Origin: Siphonodentalium dalli
Taxonomy: Eukaryota > Mollusca > Scaphopoda > Gadilida > Siphonodentaliidae
Assembly (NCBI GenBank): GCA_032622095.1
Contig: CP136061.1
Location: forward strand, 248,943,582-249,007,581
Reading direction: 5' to 3'
Length of the DNA: 64,000 nt
Part shown: positions 35,056-48,032 of the stretch, piece after piece
Numbering within the stretch: position 1 is the stretch's first letter
Layout of the letters: every line of letters begins with the position of its first letter
Translations under genes and position numbers: made by a program
The notes under the pieces: model-generated
Database searches by the model: none
What the model saw: only the letters and a program-made list of their open reading frames with translations
Told to the model about the DNA's origin: nothing

Positions 35056-35455
35056 TTAAAGACATATTATGGACTTGTTATGGACTTTTTCGGGTGCGAG
35101 AAATTGATAAGTTAGTGCTCGGGCACTTTGCCAACCTGGGGAATGCTATCATTCTACTAACATCACTGACAATTTCCAAAGAAATCTACAACACGACTTC
35201 ATAGAGAACATCGTCTGAACTACTCCAAATTGTAAATATTTACACCTCGATTCGGGGCGCAACTATCGGCTATAATTAAACAAAAATGATTTCGCCATCG
35301 AGAGTCATTGCATTTAACTAATATATAAGAATGACGTTGTGTATCATCCATTTGGATTAATATTCGTAACAAATAACTACTTTGAGAAAGATTATTCTTA
35401 ATTTCTATTTGATCACTCTGCCCGGTGTCTGCCGGAGTGTTTCACGTCACTTTAA
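35056..35455. mobile_element. 400-bp deletion derivative of the ISL2EU element
   Basis: The left 165 bp (TTAAAGACATATTATGGACTT onward) matches the left end of the large element at 38117. The right 230 bp (TGTAAATATTTACA... through CGGAGTGTTTCACGTCACTTTAA) matches its right end. The junction lies near 35222, where all coding sequence is missing. It is a MITE probably moved by an ISL2EU transposase. Confidence 0.85.
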
Positions 35456-35559
35456 TCAATGAAGACTGTTCAGAAAAACTGCTTTTCAAGACCACCAAAC
35501 AACTTTCCTTTTTAGGGCCACCAAAGATGTACTTCTTCCATTTTGCTATCAAAGACCGA

Positions 35560-35815
35560 AAAATGCCGTTAAACTAGAGATCCAAATACCCCCTAAGGGC
35601 CCCTGTATCTTGAGATATTAAAGACCGAAAATGTCGTTAAACTATAAAGACCGAAAAATGTCGTTAAACTAGAGATCCAAATACCCCCTATGTCTTGAGA
35701 TATTATAAAGACCGAAAAATGTCATTAAACTACAAAGACCGAAAAATGTCGTTAAACTAGAGATCCAAACATCCCCACCCCCTTTTTTTTGAGACATTAA
35801 AGAACGAAATATGTC
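35560..35815. repeat. Tandem repeat of AAAGACCGAAAAATGTCGTT
   Basis: About six irregular units combine AAAGACCGAAAAATG(T)CGTT, AAACTAGAGATCCAAATACC and a run of C. Unit length varies between about 25 and 70 bp. Confidence 0.8.
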
Positions 35816-35844
35816 GTTACACCATTAATACATAATTTGTGTTT

Positions 35845-35932
35845 ATGAAAGTCTGGCACCCATTAGCAGTTTGTTTTCAGTACATTTTAATATTCATTGG
35901 AACGTAAACAATTATTCTCTGACAGAAATCAT
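35845..35932. repeat. Fragment of the GGCTGAA MITE family
   Basis: GAAAGTCTGGCACCCATTAG and CATTGGAACGTAAACAATTA match the interiors of the copies at 16438 and 61317. Both termini are missing. Confidence 0.65.
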
Positions 35933-36082
35933 GTTAATATCGCCTTTCGTTACTGGTTTCCTCGACTCAAATATTTCTTACTGCTCAATACTTATAATTA
36001 AAAAAAATGTTCTGTGTTTTGTGTCACTTCTTAATAGCATTCTGTATTCTGCTATTGAAAAGAAAAAAAGTTGCAGTATACC

Positions 36083-36580
36083 TTAAAGGTACGGAAGGCC
36101 TTGGTGGGTATCCTGTGAACATATTTCCACCTGTCAAAAACCGCTACAAACGAAAATAATATTCAAATATAGACAGACTTTGTTAATATACAAATGAGAA
36201 ATATCTCATAAACAGTATGTTATTGTCGTAAATTTGACGATTGTTATGTAAACAAAGCATAAAAAGTTACTTTCCTGGTGTTTCTTTATATTATGATGGT
36301 AAACATAAAGAGCGTTCCTTGTTGCTCAATTCCTTATTTGGAAATAATAAAGAGCGTTTATACCATTTGTGTGTGATTAGCCAGTAGCATTGTGCTGCCT
36401 TCTATAACACAATCAGACTCTTGTTTAGGTAAAATGCAGTAGGTCTTTATGTAAGCATGATGCTTAAGCGACAGTGATCGTATATTTGAACCAAAATGTA
36501 TGCGTTTTAATATTTTTCTGTTTACGGTGTTTGGAACAAATATGAATAATTTCGACAACTAAGCCCTCTCGTCCCTTTAA
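36083..36580. mobile_element. TTAAAGG-ended MITE, inverted copy
   Basis: It begins TTAAAGGTACGGAAGGCC and ends CTCTCGTCCCTTTAA. Its interior is the reverse complement of the copy at 51162-51653, for example GGTGGGTATCCTGTGAACAT and two AAAGAGCGTT motifs 44 bp apart. Confidence 0.75.
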
Positions 36581-38408
36581 TATAATTAATATAAGATCCC
36601 TCATCCAATAATCACCAAATTGCATATCTAATTTCAATCATAGTTACACGTCACACCGCCCCTCATCATTTGCCAATTGTACACCCTTTTTTTGCTGCTG
36701 CTGCTGCTGCAACTGCTCAATTTCTTTAAAAATTATTGAAAAAATGGCCCTCCCGCCCGCCGACATTTACCTCTGATTTTTTTTTCGATCATCGGTCCAC
36801 ACAAAAATTTAGCACACGTCCCTATATAATATACCTATTTAAACCGACTATACACGGTGGTGTAATAGATCAACCGTTAATTTAACCGTTTAGGTAGCAT
36901 ATTTCCACGTATAGGTTATCACGACAAATCCCTGCTGATCTGTTATTAATGAACCAAACAATTAACATGTCAACACACTCTGGCCCGCCAATGCTACAGT
37001 GTATAAACGTAACGGGACAAATATGCACATTATATTGGCATTGGCAGCTAACGAGAACATTCATCAACAGAAATCTGCTCACCTCTTTCAGCCGATACGA
37101 TAGAAACTAAACGATTTGTTACTTTTAATTACCCGTACGTAATTACACTACTTGCGTGTTAATAAAGTACGACCCCATTACCACTAAAGGTGAAACATGG
37201 GATTTAGAACACTAATATTCACTCTTACATAGTTCCACATCCAAGGTTCGTCTTGTGTAATCACTGTAATCGTATGTCAGTTGTAACGTTGTGAAACTGC
37301 AACCGAACTGAATCATTCTATGCTAAATAGTTCATGGGTGACCTGATGCATGCATCTTAGTTTTCTTGTACCTGAATGGTGTTGAGATTGACATGCACGT
37401 CGCGGCATCACCGAAATTGAAGCCTTTCCATCAACCAAGTGTTGAGCTTCGTGCTATGGAAATGTCGGTTGTACAGTATGCCGTTCTCCGAACAGCACAA
37501 TCCAAATCATCAATCGATTGATTACCTAGTATACCAATAATAGTTAATTAATTAATCACTGTTATGCTCCTTACATATTTCGTTGTCTCGTCCAGGTTTG
37601 ACCCGAACATAGCATACTTTTCATAGACCTTGAACCGGTCGCTAATTTCACAAATTGATCGCAGCTTGACAGAAAGAGTCGTGAAAAGTTCAAGTTTCCA
37701 TTTTGCAATAAAAGTATACATGTGCGTGTTTGAGCACACAGTGAATAATGTGAAATCCATTTCAATATTGAATGATTGTATAAATAGTTATGTGATGAAA
37801 TGAGATTAAGTATAATATGAAAACTACCTGTCTGTCTAAATGTTATATTGAACAGTCATTGGTGTTTTTGAGATAGTTGTGTATGCGAGACATGTAACGT
37901 TTATGATTTCAGTGTTTTGCCATAATAGCTATGTAACTAGTTAGTTGGTGTGCATGTATCAATATATACGACAGTATACTGGAGTAAGATGAGTACTTTT
38001 CGGTTACGTGCGGCATGTCATTCATGTAAATATATGTTAGTTTCATACAATTAAATACATGAGATTGGGGCACAAATTACAAAAATCATCTTTGGCTCTC
38101 TCACGCGATAGCTATATTAAAGACATGTTATGTACTTGTTCGGTGTGAGAAACTGATAAGTTAGTACTCAGGCGCTATGCCAAGTGTGGGAAAGTAGCAT
38201 TCTACTAGCATTACCGAAAATTTCAAAGAAATAAACCATAACGTTCCATAGATATCATTGTCTGAACTACGCTTAATAGACCAGTTTACAGTTAGCAGTG
38301 CGCATGTCCGGGACTGTGTTATCTTCCTTGAATTAAGTGTAAACAACAAACACGTGTTCTCTAAAACAATGAGATTCCGGTAGCGCGAATTAAATAAAAT
38401 TATACGAA

Positions 38409-39970
38409 ATGTCGATTTGTGCTGTGGAAGGCTGTTCTAATTCATATTACCAGATACAGCGATGGATGAAAAGTACTTGTTCAATTCATAAAACGGCACA
38501 TATGCAATGTAATTGCCCTCGGCCATTCGCACTTTACCCATTTCCGACGGAGAAAAAAGACCCAGAAGGCCGAAAAGTGTGGTGTAAAAAATGTGTATCG
38601 AAAGGATCCAAAAACAGATACAAATTGGAAACCACAGACTTACAGTGTGATTTGCTCAAAACATTTTATTGGTGGTATGCCAACTAAAGATAACCCTTAT
38701 CCAGTTCTTGAAATGGGAAATGTTATCCAAAATAAAACACCAAGGAAACCTCCAGTCAAGAGAAAACTTATTCCTTCTACAGTCAAACGTACCACACATG
38801 GTGCCACCAGTACTAATGATATTGACAGTCAACTTGAACGAAATCGTGTTGTGGGACTTGATCATTCCTACAATTTTAGATACAAGTGTAACTGCACTGA
38901 AACATGTTCGTGTGTTGGATGTATTGAAAAAGAATGCCAGATAAGTAAACTTGTTGATAAAATTAATTTGTTAGAGTTTGAACTGAAAAATGCAAAGACT
39001 GTTATCAAAGAAAGACCAAACTTCTCTGTAACATCAATACTGAAGTCAGATAAGTCAGTAAGATAATTTCTTGGAGCACCAAACAGAGCAGTGTTTCATA
39101 AAATTGTTCAATTGTCGATGGCAAAAGGTGAACAAATTCGATACTGGAGAGGGGCTCACCATGTTTTGGCTTCCAAAATTCAACCAAAAAAAAAAACTAT
39201 CTAAAAAGGAAACCAGGACCAGGAAGAAAATTAAGCGTGTTACAGGAACTTGTAATTGTTTTTCTAAAACTCAGAAAAGCATTGAATCATGGATTTTTGG
39301 CATCTCTATTCAACATCAGCATAAACCATTGCTCACAGATCATCTTAACATGGATAAGATTTCTAGCACATAACTTTGCTTCATTGATACACCGCCCAAC
39401 AAGAGAGGAAGTTAAAGGACCCTTCCAGAATCGTTCAAAGCACAGGTTCCCAATGCGACCAGTATAATTGACTGCACAGCAGTGTTTATTGAAACGCCTA
39501 ATATTCTTGATGCACAGGCATTAACCTGGTCAGACTACAAACAACATAATACTGTGAAAATTCTTGTAGACATAACACAAACCGGACAAATTCAGCTGAT
39601 ATCTAAAGCATGGGGTGGAAGAACCAGTGACAAACACATAGTTAATTATTCCGGATATTTAGATACAATTAAACGTGGTGATATAATCCTGGCAGATAGG
39701 GGATTTCTCATTGCTGTGGAATTGATGGAACGAGGGGCGCGTCTATACATTCCTCCTGGAGCAAGAGGTAGAGAACAGATGACTGCTGATGATGTGAAAA
39801 AGACAAAAATGATAGCTTGTCTCAGAATTCATGTAGAGCGTGCAATCAACAGACTCAAATGGTTTAAATTACTTTCTGGTATAATTCCAATCTCACTGGT
39901 ACCACATATTGATGATATATTCACTATTTGTGCAGCAATTTTGAATCTATATCCTCCACTAGTAAAATAG
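38409..39970 (+). pseudogene. THAP domain plus DDE transposase, frameshifted
   Basis: ATG at 38409 begins a THAP zinc finger with CAVEGCSN, an inserted Cys-rich loop, then FPTEKKDPEGRKVW. The frame shifts in an A-run near 38590, after which SVICSKHFIGG completes the C2CH motif. A TAA at 39064 and shifts near 39190 and 39430 break the rest. The GRKLSVLQEL segment and the DDE domain remain readable. Catalytic acids are visible in IIDCTAVF, ILADRGF and RIHVERAI, so all three are kept. The last 162 codons (39482-39970) are intact. The element's other gene is convergent downstream. THAP binds the transposon ends and the DDE domain cuts and joins DNA. Confidence 0.85.
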
Positions 39971-40831
39971 ATATATCCACATGTATGATATAATACATGA
40001 AAACGGTTTTCGTTAAAAGTACTCAATCTGATAAGATGCTCCTAAATTACTATTTCTTTGTCTTCGAGTATAACAACTATTTGATTCGAGTCGAGGAACC
40101 CATCCATGAAAGCTCAATGATCAGATATTGAATTTTGAAGTTTGTTATTTCTCGAGATGTGTAATAATATGTGGCCCAACAACACGTGGTCAAACGCAGG
40201 GTGTGGGACAAAATTGTGGATGAAGATGGATGACTAGTTGACAGTGGTTAGCATTATCTGGTTGCAATAAATCAATTCTGATAACTAAAGTGTATTTTGA
40301 AGAAATGTTGTTGTATCTTAATGGTATAGGGACCGTCTGATCGGATTGGGTACCTTTAAGTCAGAAAACTTCCATCATGAGAAAAGGTAATTGGTATATT
40401 TTTAAAACTATAGTTTACACATGTACTAGTACTGTATCACTTTGTGGAACAAGATAACAAATGACTCATATTTTTAGTTATGATCATTAAATTCTATTCT
40501 ATATTTGGTAATTTACCTTTTACCCAAGATGGCAGCTTTTCTAACTTGTTTAAAAACCGCTTATGTTACACATGTATATACTAATATATGTATGCTGGCT
40601 TTGTTTATAATGCCATATGTGTTAATTTGTTGAATAAACCTTTATAAGAACAACATGTTGTCATGCATAGACAGATAAGGTATAAAATAATTATTAGCTT
40701 TTTGCTATGCTATTTTAATTAGAATAATACATGTCATAATATTAAAGGGGTGGACCGGTTTTAGTGGCATAATCTGGTCAACATTGCGCAAATATTTAAT
40801 TCTTTTAAGAATTTGTGTTCTCTATGTTCTA

Positions 40832-42675
40832 TTAAAAATTACACGACACCATTGCATCTGGGGATGCAGCACAATGAGGATCATCCACATTTATAATCAA
40901 ACCTGTTTCCTTTAATGAAAAACCATCATGAGTTGCTGTCATTAAATCTGTATACGTATTTCTTGCTTCAGGTTCCATTTCTCTACCATATTTAATAGAA
41001 GGCAGCCAACCGATATCTTTGCTCAACCCCTTGATTGTTGATATTAAAGATATAACTGAGTGGGGGAGTTCAGGTGCTTGGAACTGATCAAGTGTTTTGC
41101 AAAATATGCCATGAGCCACTGAAGCAGTCACCCTGTCTTTTCGATGTACAAACCAAAGTTCATTTTTGGCTTGTCCGCAAGTTGCATCCGCAATGAAGTT
41201 AGAGTCTGAATCACTGAACTCTACAAAATATTTTGTTATGTCACGAGAATTTTGTATCACATTCGACTGAATATTGTCAAACAATGATACCGGCGAGGAT
41301 GTCACTATATCACCCCCAGAAACAACATCCTGTGGTGATATATCTTTAAATGACTGAAACACAACTGCATCAGAACACAGATCAATAAGTGACTCACGCA
41401 ATTCATCGAATGAATACGGTCTTAAATCACATGGATTTTTCTTTTGAATATTTGGATCAGTGTGTTCTTTCATTCCAGTCTTCCGGTACTGAGGCTTGAT
41501 GAACTGGACATCCTTGATCAGTTTTGGCTTGAGAACTGTTTTTTCTGCACTGTATTTATCCCATGAACATTTGACATCAGTACAGGATTTATTTGTCATC
41601 CCTTGCTTCCAATAGTGGTCCAACTTAAACAGCAAACTGCGATATGGTTGCATGTTGATACCAATCTGTGAATAAATTAACAATTATTAAAGATGGTGCA
41701 TATCTTCCTAAAAGCGTGACAAGTTTTATTTGTTTCCATTGTATAGGAATAGATAGGCCATCTTTTTAACAGGTAATTTTTTGGACATCAAAATTTAGCG
41801 TAAGAATTGATAGTATTTGTCTTTGAAATGGTATTTTCATCTGCTGATATTTGGGTAACATACATAATAGTTAAGAGTTTAAATACGGTACTACAACTTT
41901 GAGGGTTTGAATACTGCAACTACATGTACAACCAGTGTGTTCCCTTAGACTCTGAATAAGTACTAGTACACGTACACGATACATATAAGTCCATCTCATA
42001 GTATGGGTGAAATCTCTGCTTCAATAAGTGCTATTTATTGTTTTGGTGAGAACTTAACATACATAAAGCTTTTGTATTTTTGTTACATATTTTACTTACC
42101 CAGCAAAACAAGAGCAGTATGCAGATTTAATTTCACCAGTCTTTTTGACGATCATGACCCAAGGCGTGTGTGGCATATTTCCAATCTTCATGGATGGTGT
42201 ACATAGAGCCTTCAAGTAGCAAATCTTGCTCTCTGTTGATATTTAGTGGTAGTGAATTTCCTTTAGCCATGATGAATGAAAATAGCTGCCCTTCTTTGTA
42301 GGCATTCATTGCTCTGTTAGTGATCGCCTGGTCTATATTTCCATTCAATGACAGCATGAATTTACAAATATATCCATACATTGTTGGAGGCCACAAGTGT
42401 TTATTATTCATCTCGTTTTTCCATCCAGTTTTTAACTGTAGAAATGGATCAAGCTGTTTTACGTTTTCAAAAACAAGCAAAGAATCGTATGTGCTTGCCT
42501 TCAATTTGACCTCTTCTTCTTTTGTTAGGACATCATGGTAATTATTTTCCAATGCAAAGAATACTCTGGCTATTAACTCATCCTTTTGACCGGTAACCTT
42601 TAAACCTTTCCGACGACAAACAACTTTTAACGCGTCATTGTTCCACAGTTTCAATCGATCGATATCTTCCGCCAT
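40832..42675 (-). pseudogene. SAP-YqaJ nuclease gene, two exons, C-terminally truncated
   Basis: On the minus strand ATG at 42673-42675 opens an exon to about 42135. It begins with a SAP-like helix pair (LWNNDALKVVCRRKGLKVTG) and ends at a GTGAAA donor. A second exon begins at 41665 after TTTATTCACAG and runs to a stop at 40832. It holds the YqaJ nuclease core: WFVHRKDRVTAS, YGREMEPEARNTY and DDPHCAASPDAM. The ExK segment that normally follows the PD motif is missing, so catalysis should be lost unless another exon exists. YqaJ proteins are lambda-exonuclease-like and their role in ISL2EU transposition is unclear. An open reading segment of about 180 codons makes up the first exon. Confidence 0.75.
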
Positions 42676-43029
42676 TGTTTATAATGCGGCGTGCTGGTTT
42701 GTTTACACAATATGACATTGACCGCGAAAAACACGTGGATAACTGTAAACTGGGCTATTGTAAATATTTACATCTCGATTCGGGACGCTACGATCGTCGG
42801 TAAACTAACGCAAATTATTTCACCAACGAGAGTCATTGCATTTAATTAACATATAAGAATGACGTGTGGGTACTGTAAATTTGGATTAATATGCGTAAAA
42901 ATAACTACTTTAAACAATATTGTTCTCCGGTTCTATTTAATCGCCATATCGGAGTGTTTCACATCACTTTAAAGAACCTATATAAGATTTACATAAATAT
43001 GCGATAACGCAATGTATGATTCACATGTA

Positions 43030-43190
43030 TAAATAGAGGATCTACAACTCGTCCCAGTTTACAGCGGAATTTACAAAACGAGTCCAGTAAATTAGGTCTG
43101 GACCGCTCCTTTGGCGAGGCCCAGACCTAATTTACTGGACCACCTTTGTAAACTCCGCTATAAACTGGGACGAGTTGTAGATTCTATTTA
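43030..43190. repeat. 160-bp inverted repeat
   Basis: AAATAGAGGATCTACAACTC, CGTCCCAGTTTA and CAGTAAATTAGGTCTGG in the left arm are mirrored at the right. The loop is around CTCCTTTGGCGAGG. Short indels in one arm show some age. It lies just outside the right end of the ISL2EU element. Confidence 0.8.
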
Positions 43191-44067
43191 TTACATGATC
43201 CAAAACCTCGACAAAACGTACTTCAATCAAGAAATGGGACGCGAAACTAACGATGACTTTTCACGTACATGTGTTGTTTGCCCGGGTAAAGAAATAGTCC
43301 CAGATTAATAAAGACTCTTTGGTGTATTTAATGGCGTATAATTAATGACATAACTTTTCAAACTCTACATTCGTTGTAGCTGGTTGGAAAAATATTTGGA
43401 AGCAATAGTAATTTTGAGACGTATCATACGGAGTATAATCCGGAAGCGGAAGTCAAAGGTCACCTATCAATATTTACCTTTATTAAACGAACGTTTAATA
43501 TCACAATTTATATAATTTATATATATTGAATGGAACACGGGTAGGATCGTGTAATAATAAGTATTATGCAATGGTGTGTGGCATTATGGAATATATGTGT
43601 ATAATATGTGTTGGGTTCAACAATGTGTGTCTGGGATGGCTTAACTACTGTCTCTTGTGTTACTTTAAAAATGTAAATAGTATAGCAGCCTAGTCACTGC
43701 GATAACAGCGATTAGATGAAACTATGTACGTTTGTTTGACAAACATGGAATAACTTTCTATTTAAATTGTCATCTAGCGAGAATAAACTCACAAAAACTT
43801 TGCTTTTCGACAGTGCTAATTGACATACCTAGACCTGTTAAATGATTTACTAGAGTAATTATCTGAGGTGGTGTGAATAGCACGCAATTAAAGAAATAAT
43901 GACTTGAATCTTCCACTGGATGATCACACGGGCAACTGGGATCATTACTAATACAGTTGCAAAATTTAAGTCGCTACATAAGTTACGGAACATACAATGG
44001 ATTATGTTCAGTCGCCGTTAGGTTCGGACTATATTTGTTGATGCTAAACTTGTTTTGAAAACGCTTA

Positions 44068-45516
44068 GGCCCGTTCCAAACGACGGATTTCTGTCGACTC
44101 GAATCTAATACCAGACCCACAATTGTATTAAATGCGTCAAAAATGCGTCGTTTGAAACAATTAGATCCGTGTCAGACGCATCACAGACGAATCTCCGTCC
44201 AATTCAGACGAATCTTCGTCGGTGATGCGTCTGAAATCCGTCTTGGTTTCAAACGACGGATTTCTGTCGACTCGAATCTAATACATGTAGCGAGAAGAGC
44301 CGAAAGTTGCCGAAGAACGAATGCAAATGATATGATAATGATATGATAATGGTATAACAATGAGGGGGTCCCCCTTATCTGCGGGAAATACCCACATGAC
44401 GTCATTTGTCGCACGCTCTCTTTGTTATAAAGAAAGATATATCTACAAGCATCGCTTAGGTAACATTGTCCAAATTGTAATTATTTTGGTAGTTTGATTT
44501 CTCAACGAACATGGCATGTCACTGACTCACATCTTATAATGGATATAGTATCAATGATTTATAATAATTCATATATACCGGTATAAGGGGTAGGGGTTGT
44601 AGCAACTGATTTATAATAATTCATATAGACCGATATTCCTTATTGAAATGAATAGGGGTGGTAGTCTCTGATGTATAATAATTACTGTATACCGGTATTA
44701 CTTATTATAAGGGGTAGGGGTGGTACCACTGATTTATAATAATTCATATACACTTGCATTACTTATTATGAGGGGTATAGGGGTGGTAACCTCTTATTTA
44801 TAATAATTCATATATTCCGGTATTAATTATAATAAGGGCAGAGTGGTAGCCTATGATTTATAATAATTAATATATACCGGTATTACTTATTATGAGGGGT
44901 AGGAATGGTAGCCTATGATTTATAATAATTCATATAAACCGGTTTTACTTATTATGAGGGGTAGGAATGGTAGCCTATGATTTATAATAATTCATAGATA
45001 CCGGAATTCTTTATTATAAAGGATATAGGTGGTAGCCTATGATTTATAATAATTAATGTATTCCGATATTCCTTATTATAAGGGTAGAGGTAGTCTCTGA
45101 TTTATAATAATTCTTGTATACCTGTATTGACATGCATGGTATACACATATATGGCATATATATGCACGATATAACATTTATTTGTAGCGCCGATATATTG
45201 TAGTATATTATATATGCACTATATACATCATCATATACATGCGCTCATATATTCGCGCTGCAATCGCGGATGTATATATATACATAATTGATACTGCATT
45301 TTAGTATAACATACCGGTATATATAGGCCTCTATATCTACGCGTGACCATTTTGTGACGGTAACCGGGAATCCACCTTTAAATAAATCGACCGATGTATT
45401 AGATTCGACGCGACGAAGATGCGTCCGTCTGAAACAAAATTGACCGCAGTCTCATCACCGACGGATTTAATACAATTAGATTCGAGTCGACAAAAATCCG
45501 TCGTTTGGAACGGGCC
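44068..45516. mobile_element. Harbinger-like element, copy 1, with internal minisatellite
   Basis: GGCCCGTTCCAAACGACGGA starts it and TCCGTCGTTTGGAACGGGCC ends it, flanked by TTA on both sides. A 3-bp TTA duplication with such termini fits the PIF/Harbinger type. TIR-related blocks (AAACGACGGATTTCTGTCGA) repeat inside. The middle holds about eight units of TGATTTATAATAATTCATATA with a GGGGTAGGGGTGGTAGCC stretch (about 44540-45120). No transposase is present. Confidence 0.85.
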
Positions 45517-45519
45517 TTA

Positions 45520-47247
45520 GGCCCGTTCCAAACGACGGATTTGTGTCGACTCGAATCTAATACCAGACCCACAATTGTATTAAATGCGTCAAAAATGCGA
45601 CGTTTGAAACAATTAGATCCGTGTCAGACGCACCACAGACGAATCTCCGTCCAATTCAGACGAATCTTCGTCGGTGATGCGTCTGAAATCCGTCTTGGTT
45701 TCAAACGACGGATTTTTGACGACTCGAATCTAATACATGCGACGAGAAGAGCCGAAAGTTTCCGAAGTACGAATGCAAATGATATGATAATGATATAATA
45801 ATGAGGGAGTTCCCCTTATCTGCGGAAATACCCACATGACATCATTTGTCGCAAGCTCTCTTTATTATAAAGAAGAGATTATACATATGCTATATCTCAG
45901 CATTGCTTTGGTATTCTGGTAGTTTGATTTCTCAACAACAGGGCATGTTACTGACCCACATCTTGTAATGGATATGGTATCACTGATTTATAATAATTCA
46001 TGTATACCGATATAAATGGTAGAGGTGGTAGCAACTGATTTATAATAATTCGCATAAACCGGTATTCCTTATTGTAAGGGATAGGGGTGATAGTCTCTGG
46101 TTTATAATAATTCATATATACCGGTATTACTTATTGTAAGGGGTAGGGACGGTAGCCTCTGATTTATTATAATTCATATATACCGGTATTACTTAATATA
46201 AGGGTATGGGTGGTAGCCACTGATTTATAACAATTCATATATACCTGTGTTACTTATTATAAGGGATATAGGGGTGGTACCACTTATTTATATTTACCGG
46301 CATTACTTATTATAAGGGGTAGAGGGTGGGAGACTATGATTTATTATAATTCATATATACCGGTATTACTTAATATAAGGGTATGGGTGGTAGCCACTGA
46401 TTTATAACAATTCATATATACCTGTGTTACTTATTATAAGGGATATAGGGGTGGTACCACTTATTTATATTTACCGGCATTACTTATTATAAGGGGTAGA
46501 GGGTGGGAGACTATGATTTATTATAATTCATATATACCGGTATTACTTAATATAAGGGTATGGGTGGTAGCCACTGATTTATAACAATTCATATATACCT
46601 GTGTTACTTATTATAAGGGATATAGGGGTGGTACCACTTATTTATATTTACCGGCATCACTTATTATAAGGGGTAGAGGGTGGGATACTATGATTTTTAA
46701 CAATTCATATATACCGGTATTCCTTATAATAAGGGGTAGAGGGTGGTAGCCTATGATTTATAATAATTTATATACCGGTATTACTTATTATAAGGGGTTG
46801 GGGTTGTAGTATATGATTTATAATAATTCATATATATACCATTATTTACATAATACATATGCATGGTATACACATACATGGCAATTAGTTGCACGATATA
46901 CCATTTATTTGTAGCGCCTATTATAGTATATTATATACCTATATACATCCTCATATACATGATGTGCACATATATTCGCGCTGCCATCGCGCGCACATAC
47001 ATATACATACTGTGTGCTGTATGTTAGTATATATGTATAATATTCCGGTATATATAGGCCTCTATATCTACGCGTGACAATTTTGTGACGGTAACCGGGA
47101 GTGCACCTTTAGATAAATCGACCGATGTATTAGATTCGACGCGACGAAGATGCGTCCGTCTGAAACAAAATTGACCGCAGTCGCATCATCGACGGATTTA
47201 ATACAATTAGATTCGAGTCGACAAATATCCGTCGTTTGGAACGGGCC
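45520..47247. mobile_element. Harbinger-like element, copy 2, abutting copy 1
   Basis: It has the same termini as copy 1 and begins three bases after copy 1 ends. The TTA at 45517-45519 serves as flank for both, and TTA follows at 47248-47250. It is about 280 bp longer because its minisatellite has expanded. Confidence 0.85.
46185..46690. repeat. Higher-order repeat of about 178 bp inside copy 2
   Basis: A block starting ACTTAATATAAGGGTATGGG and containing GTACCACTTATTTATATTTA is repeated three times, starting near 46191, 46368 and 46547, almost without change. Each block is itself made of several of the shorter minisatellite units. Confidence 0.85.
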
Positions 47248-47432
47248 TTAGTGAATATGCAGCTATTTCTCAATTCGTTGGGTAGTTCGTTCCAGTAATT
47301 AATTAACCGCGGGAAGAATTAATTGTTCTTGGTTACTGATCGGGTAAGTCCAGTGATTAAACGTGCAGCATCGACGAGTATTCTATCTAATTTGATCCAA
47401 ATGTTCGCATGTCATTAATATTTGCTCGTGGC

Positions 47433-47955
47433 TTAAAGGCACGGGCGGCATTCGTTGCAGAAATATTTATATTTGTTCAAATCGCCATCAACAGAAGGAA
47501 CACCAAAATATATACAGTTCCGCTCATAATCAGCGCGTAAATAGTATATTGTCGTCAAGTCGTACGATGGTGTACGTAACAAGAGACAGCTCGTGTTGCA
47601 GAAGTAACTGTTGTGCTTCTGTTTACATAACACAGCGCAAATCTATTGGTTAATCACACAAAAAATGATATAAACGCTCTTTATTATTTCCATATCAGGA
47701 AAACAGTAACAAATAACGCTCTTTATATTTACCCTATCCGGATCTAAACAAAAGCCAGGAAACGTAACGTTTTTTGCTTTTGTTTACACAACAAAGGGGG
47801 CAAAATTGACAATAACATACTGTGTATGCCATATTTCTGATTGGCATAAGAACAAAGTATGTCTATATCTTACTATTCCTTCTGTTTATGGCGGTTTTTG
47901 ACGGAGGTGAATATTTTAACAGCATACCCACCGCCAACGCCGCCCGTATCTTTAA
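47433..47955. mobile_element. TTAAAGG-ended MITE, copy next to exon 48033
   Basis: It begins TTAAAGGCACGGGCGGCATT and ends CCGCCCGTATCTTTAA. The interior carries AACGCTCTTTATTA and AACGCTCTTTATAT about 40 bp apart and TGTTTACA(T/C)AACA blocks, as in the copy at 51162. It ends 77 bp before an exon. Confidence 0.78.
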
Positions 47956-48032
47956 TGTTCGCAAACAAATTCTCATTCCTCATTCAAATGCAAAAAAAAT
48001 AAATTCATGAATCAATTCATCTGACATTTCAG

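Larger units (their letters stand above)
38117..42972. mobile_element. ISL2EU-type DNA transposon, decayed
   Basis: The element runs from TTAAAGACATG to CATCACTTTAA. It carries two convergent genes: a THAP-DDE transposase on + and a SAP-YqaJ nuclease on -. This two-gene content is characteristic of ISL2EU elements. Ends were set by comparison with the 400-bp derivative at 35056-35455, which shares both termini. No target duplication could be fixed. Both genes are broken, so it is inactive on its own. Confidence 0.82.
27834..48032. other. Presumed 20-kb intron filled with transposons
   Basis: Between two phase-compatible exons lie a long palindrome, a decayed Helitron-type gene, nested MITEs, a decayed ISL2EU element and its derivative, two Harbinger-like elements and two TTAAAGG MITEs. 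The 28158-30660 segment holds short frames without known domains and two diverged copies of a roughly 250-bp block (about 29640-29950 and 30000-30240) that share CTTGCGCATG. The 36581-38116 and 43191-44064 segments show nothing that I can name. Confidence 0.5.
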
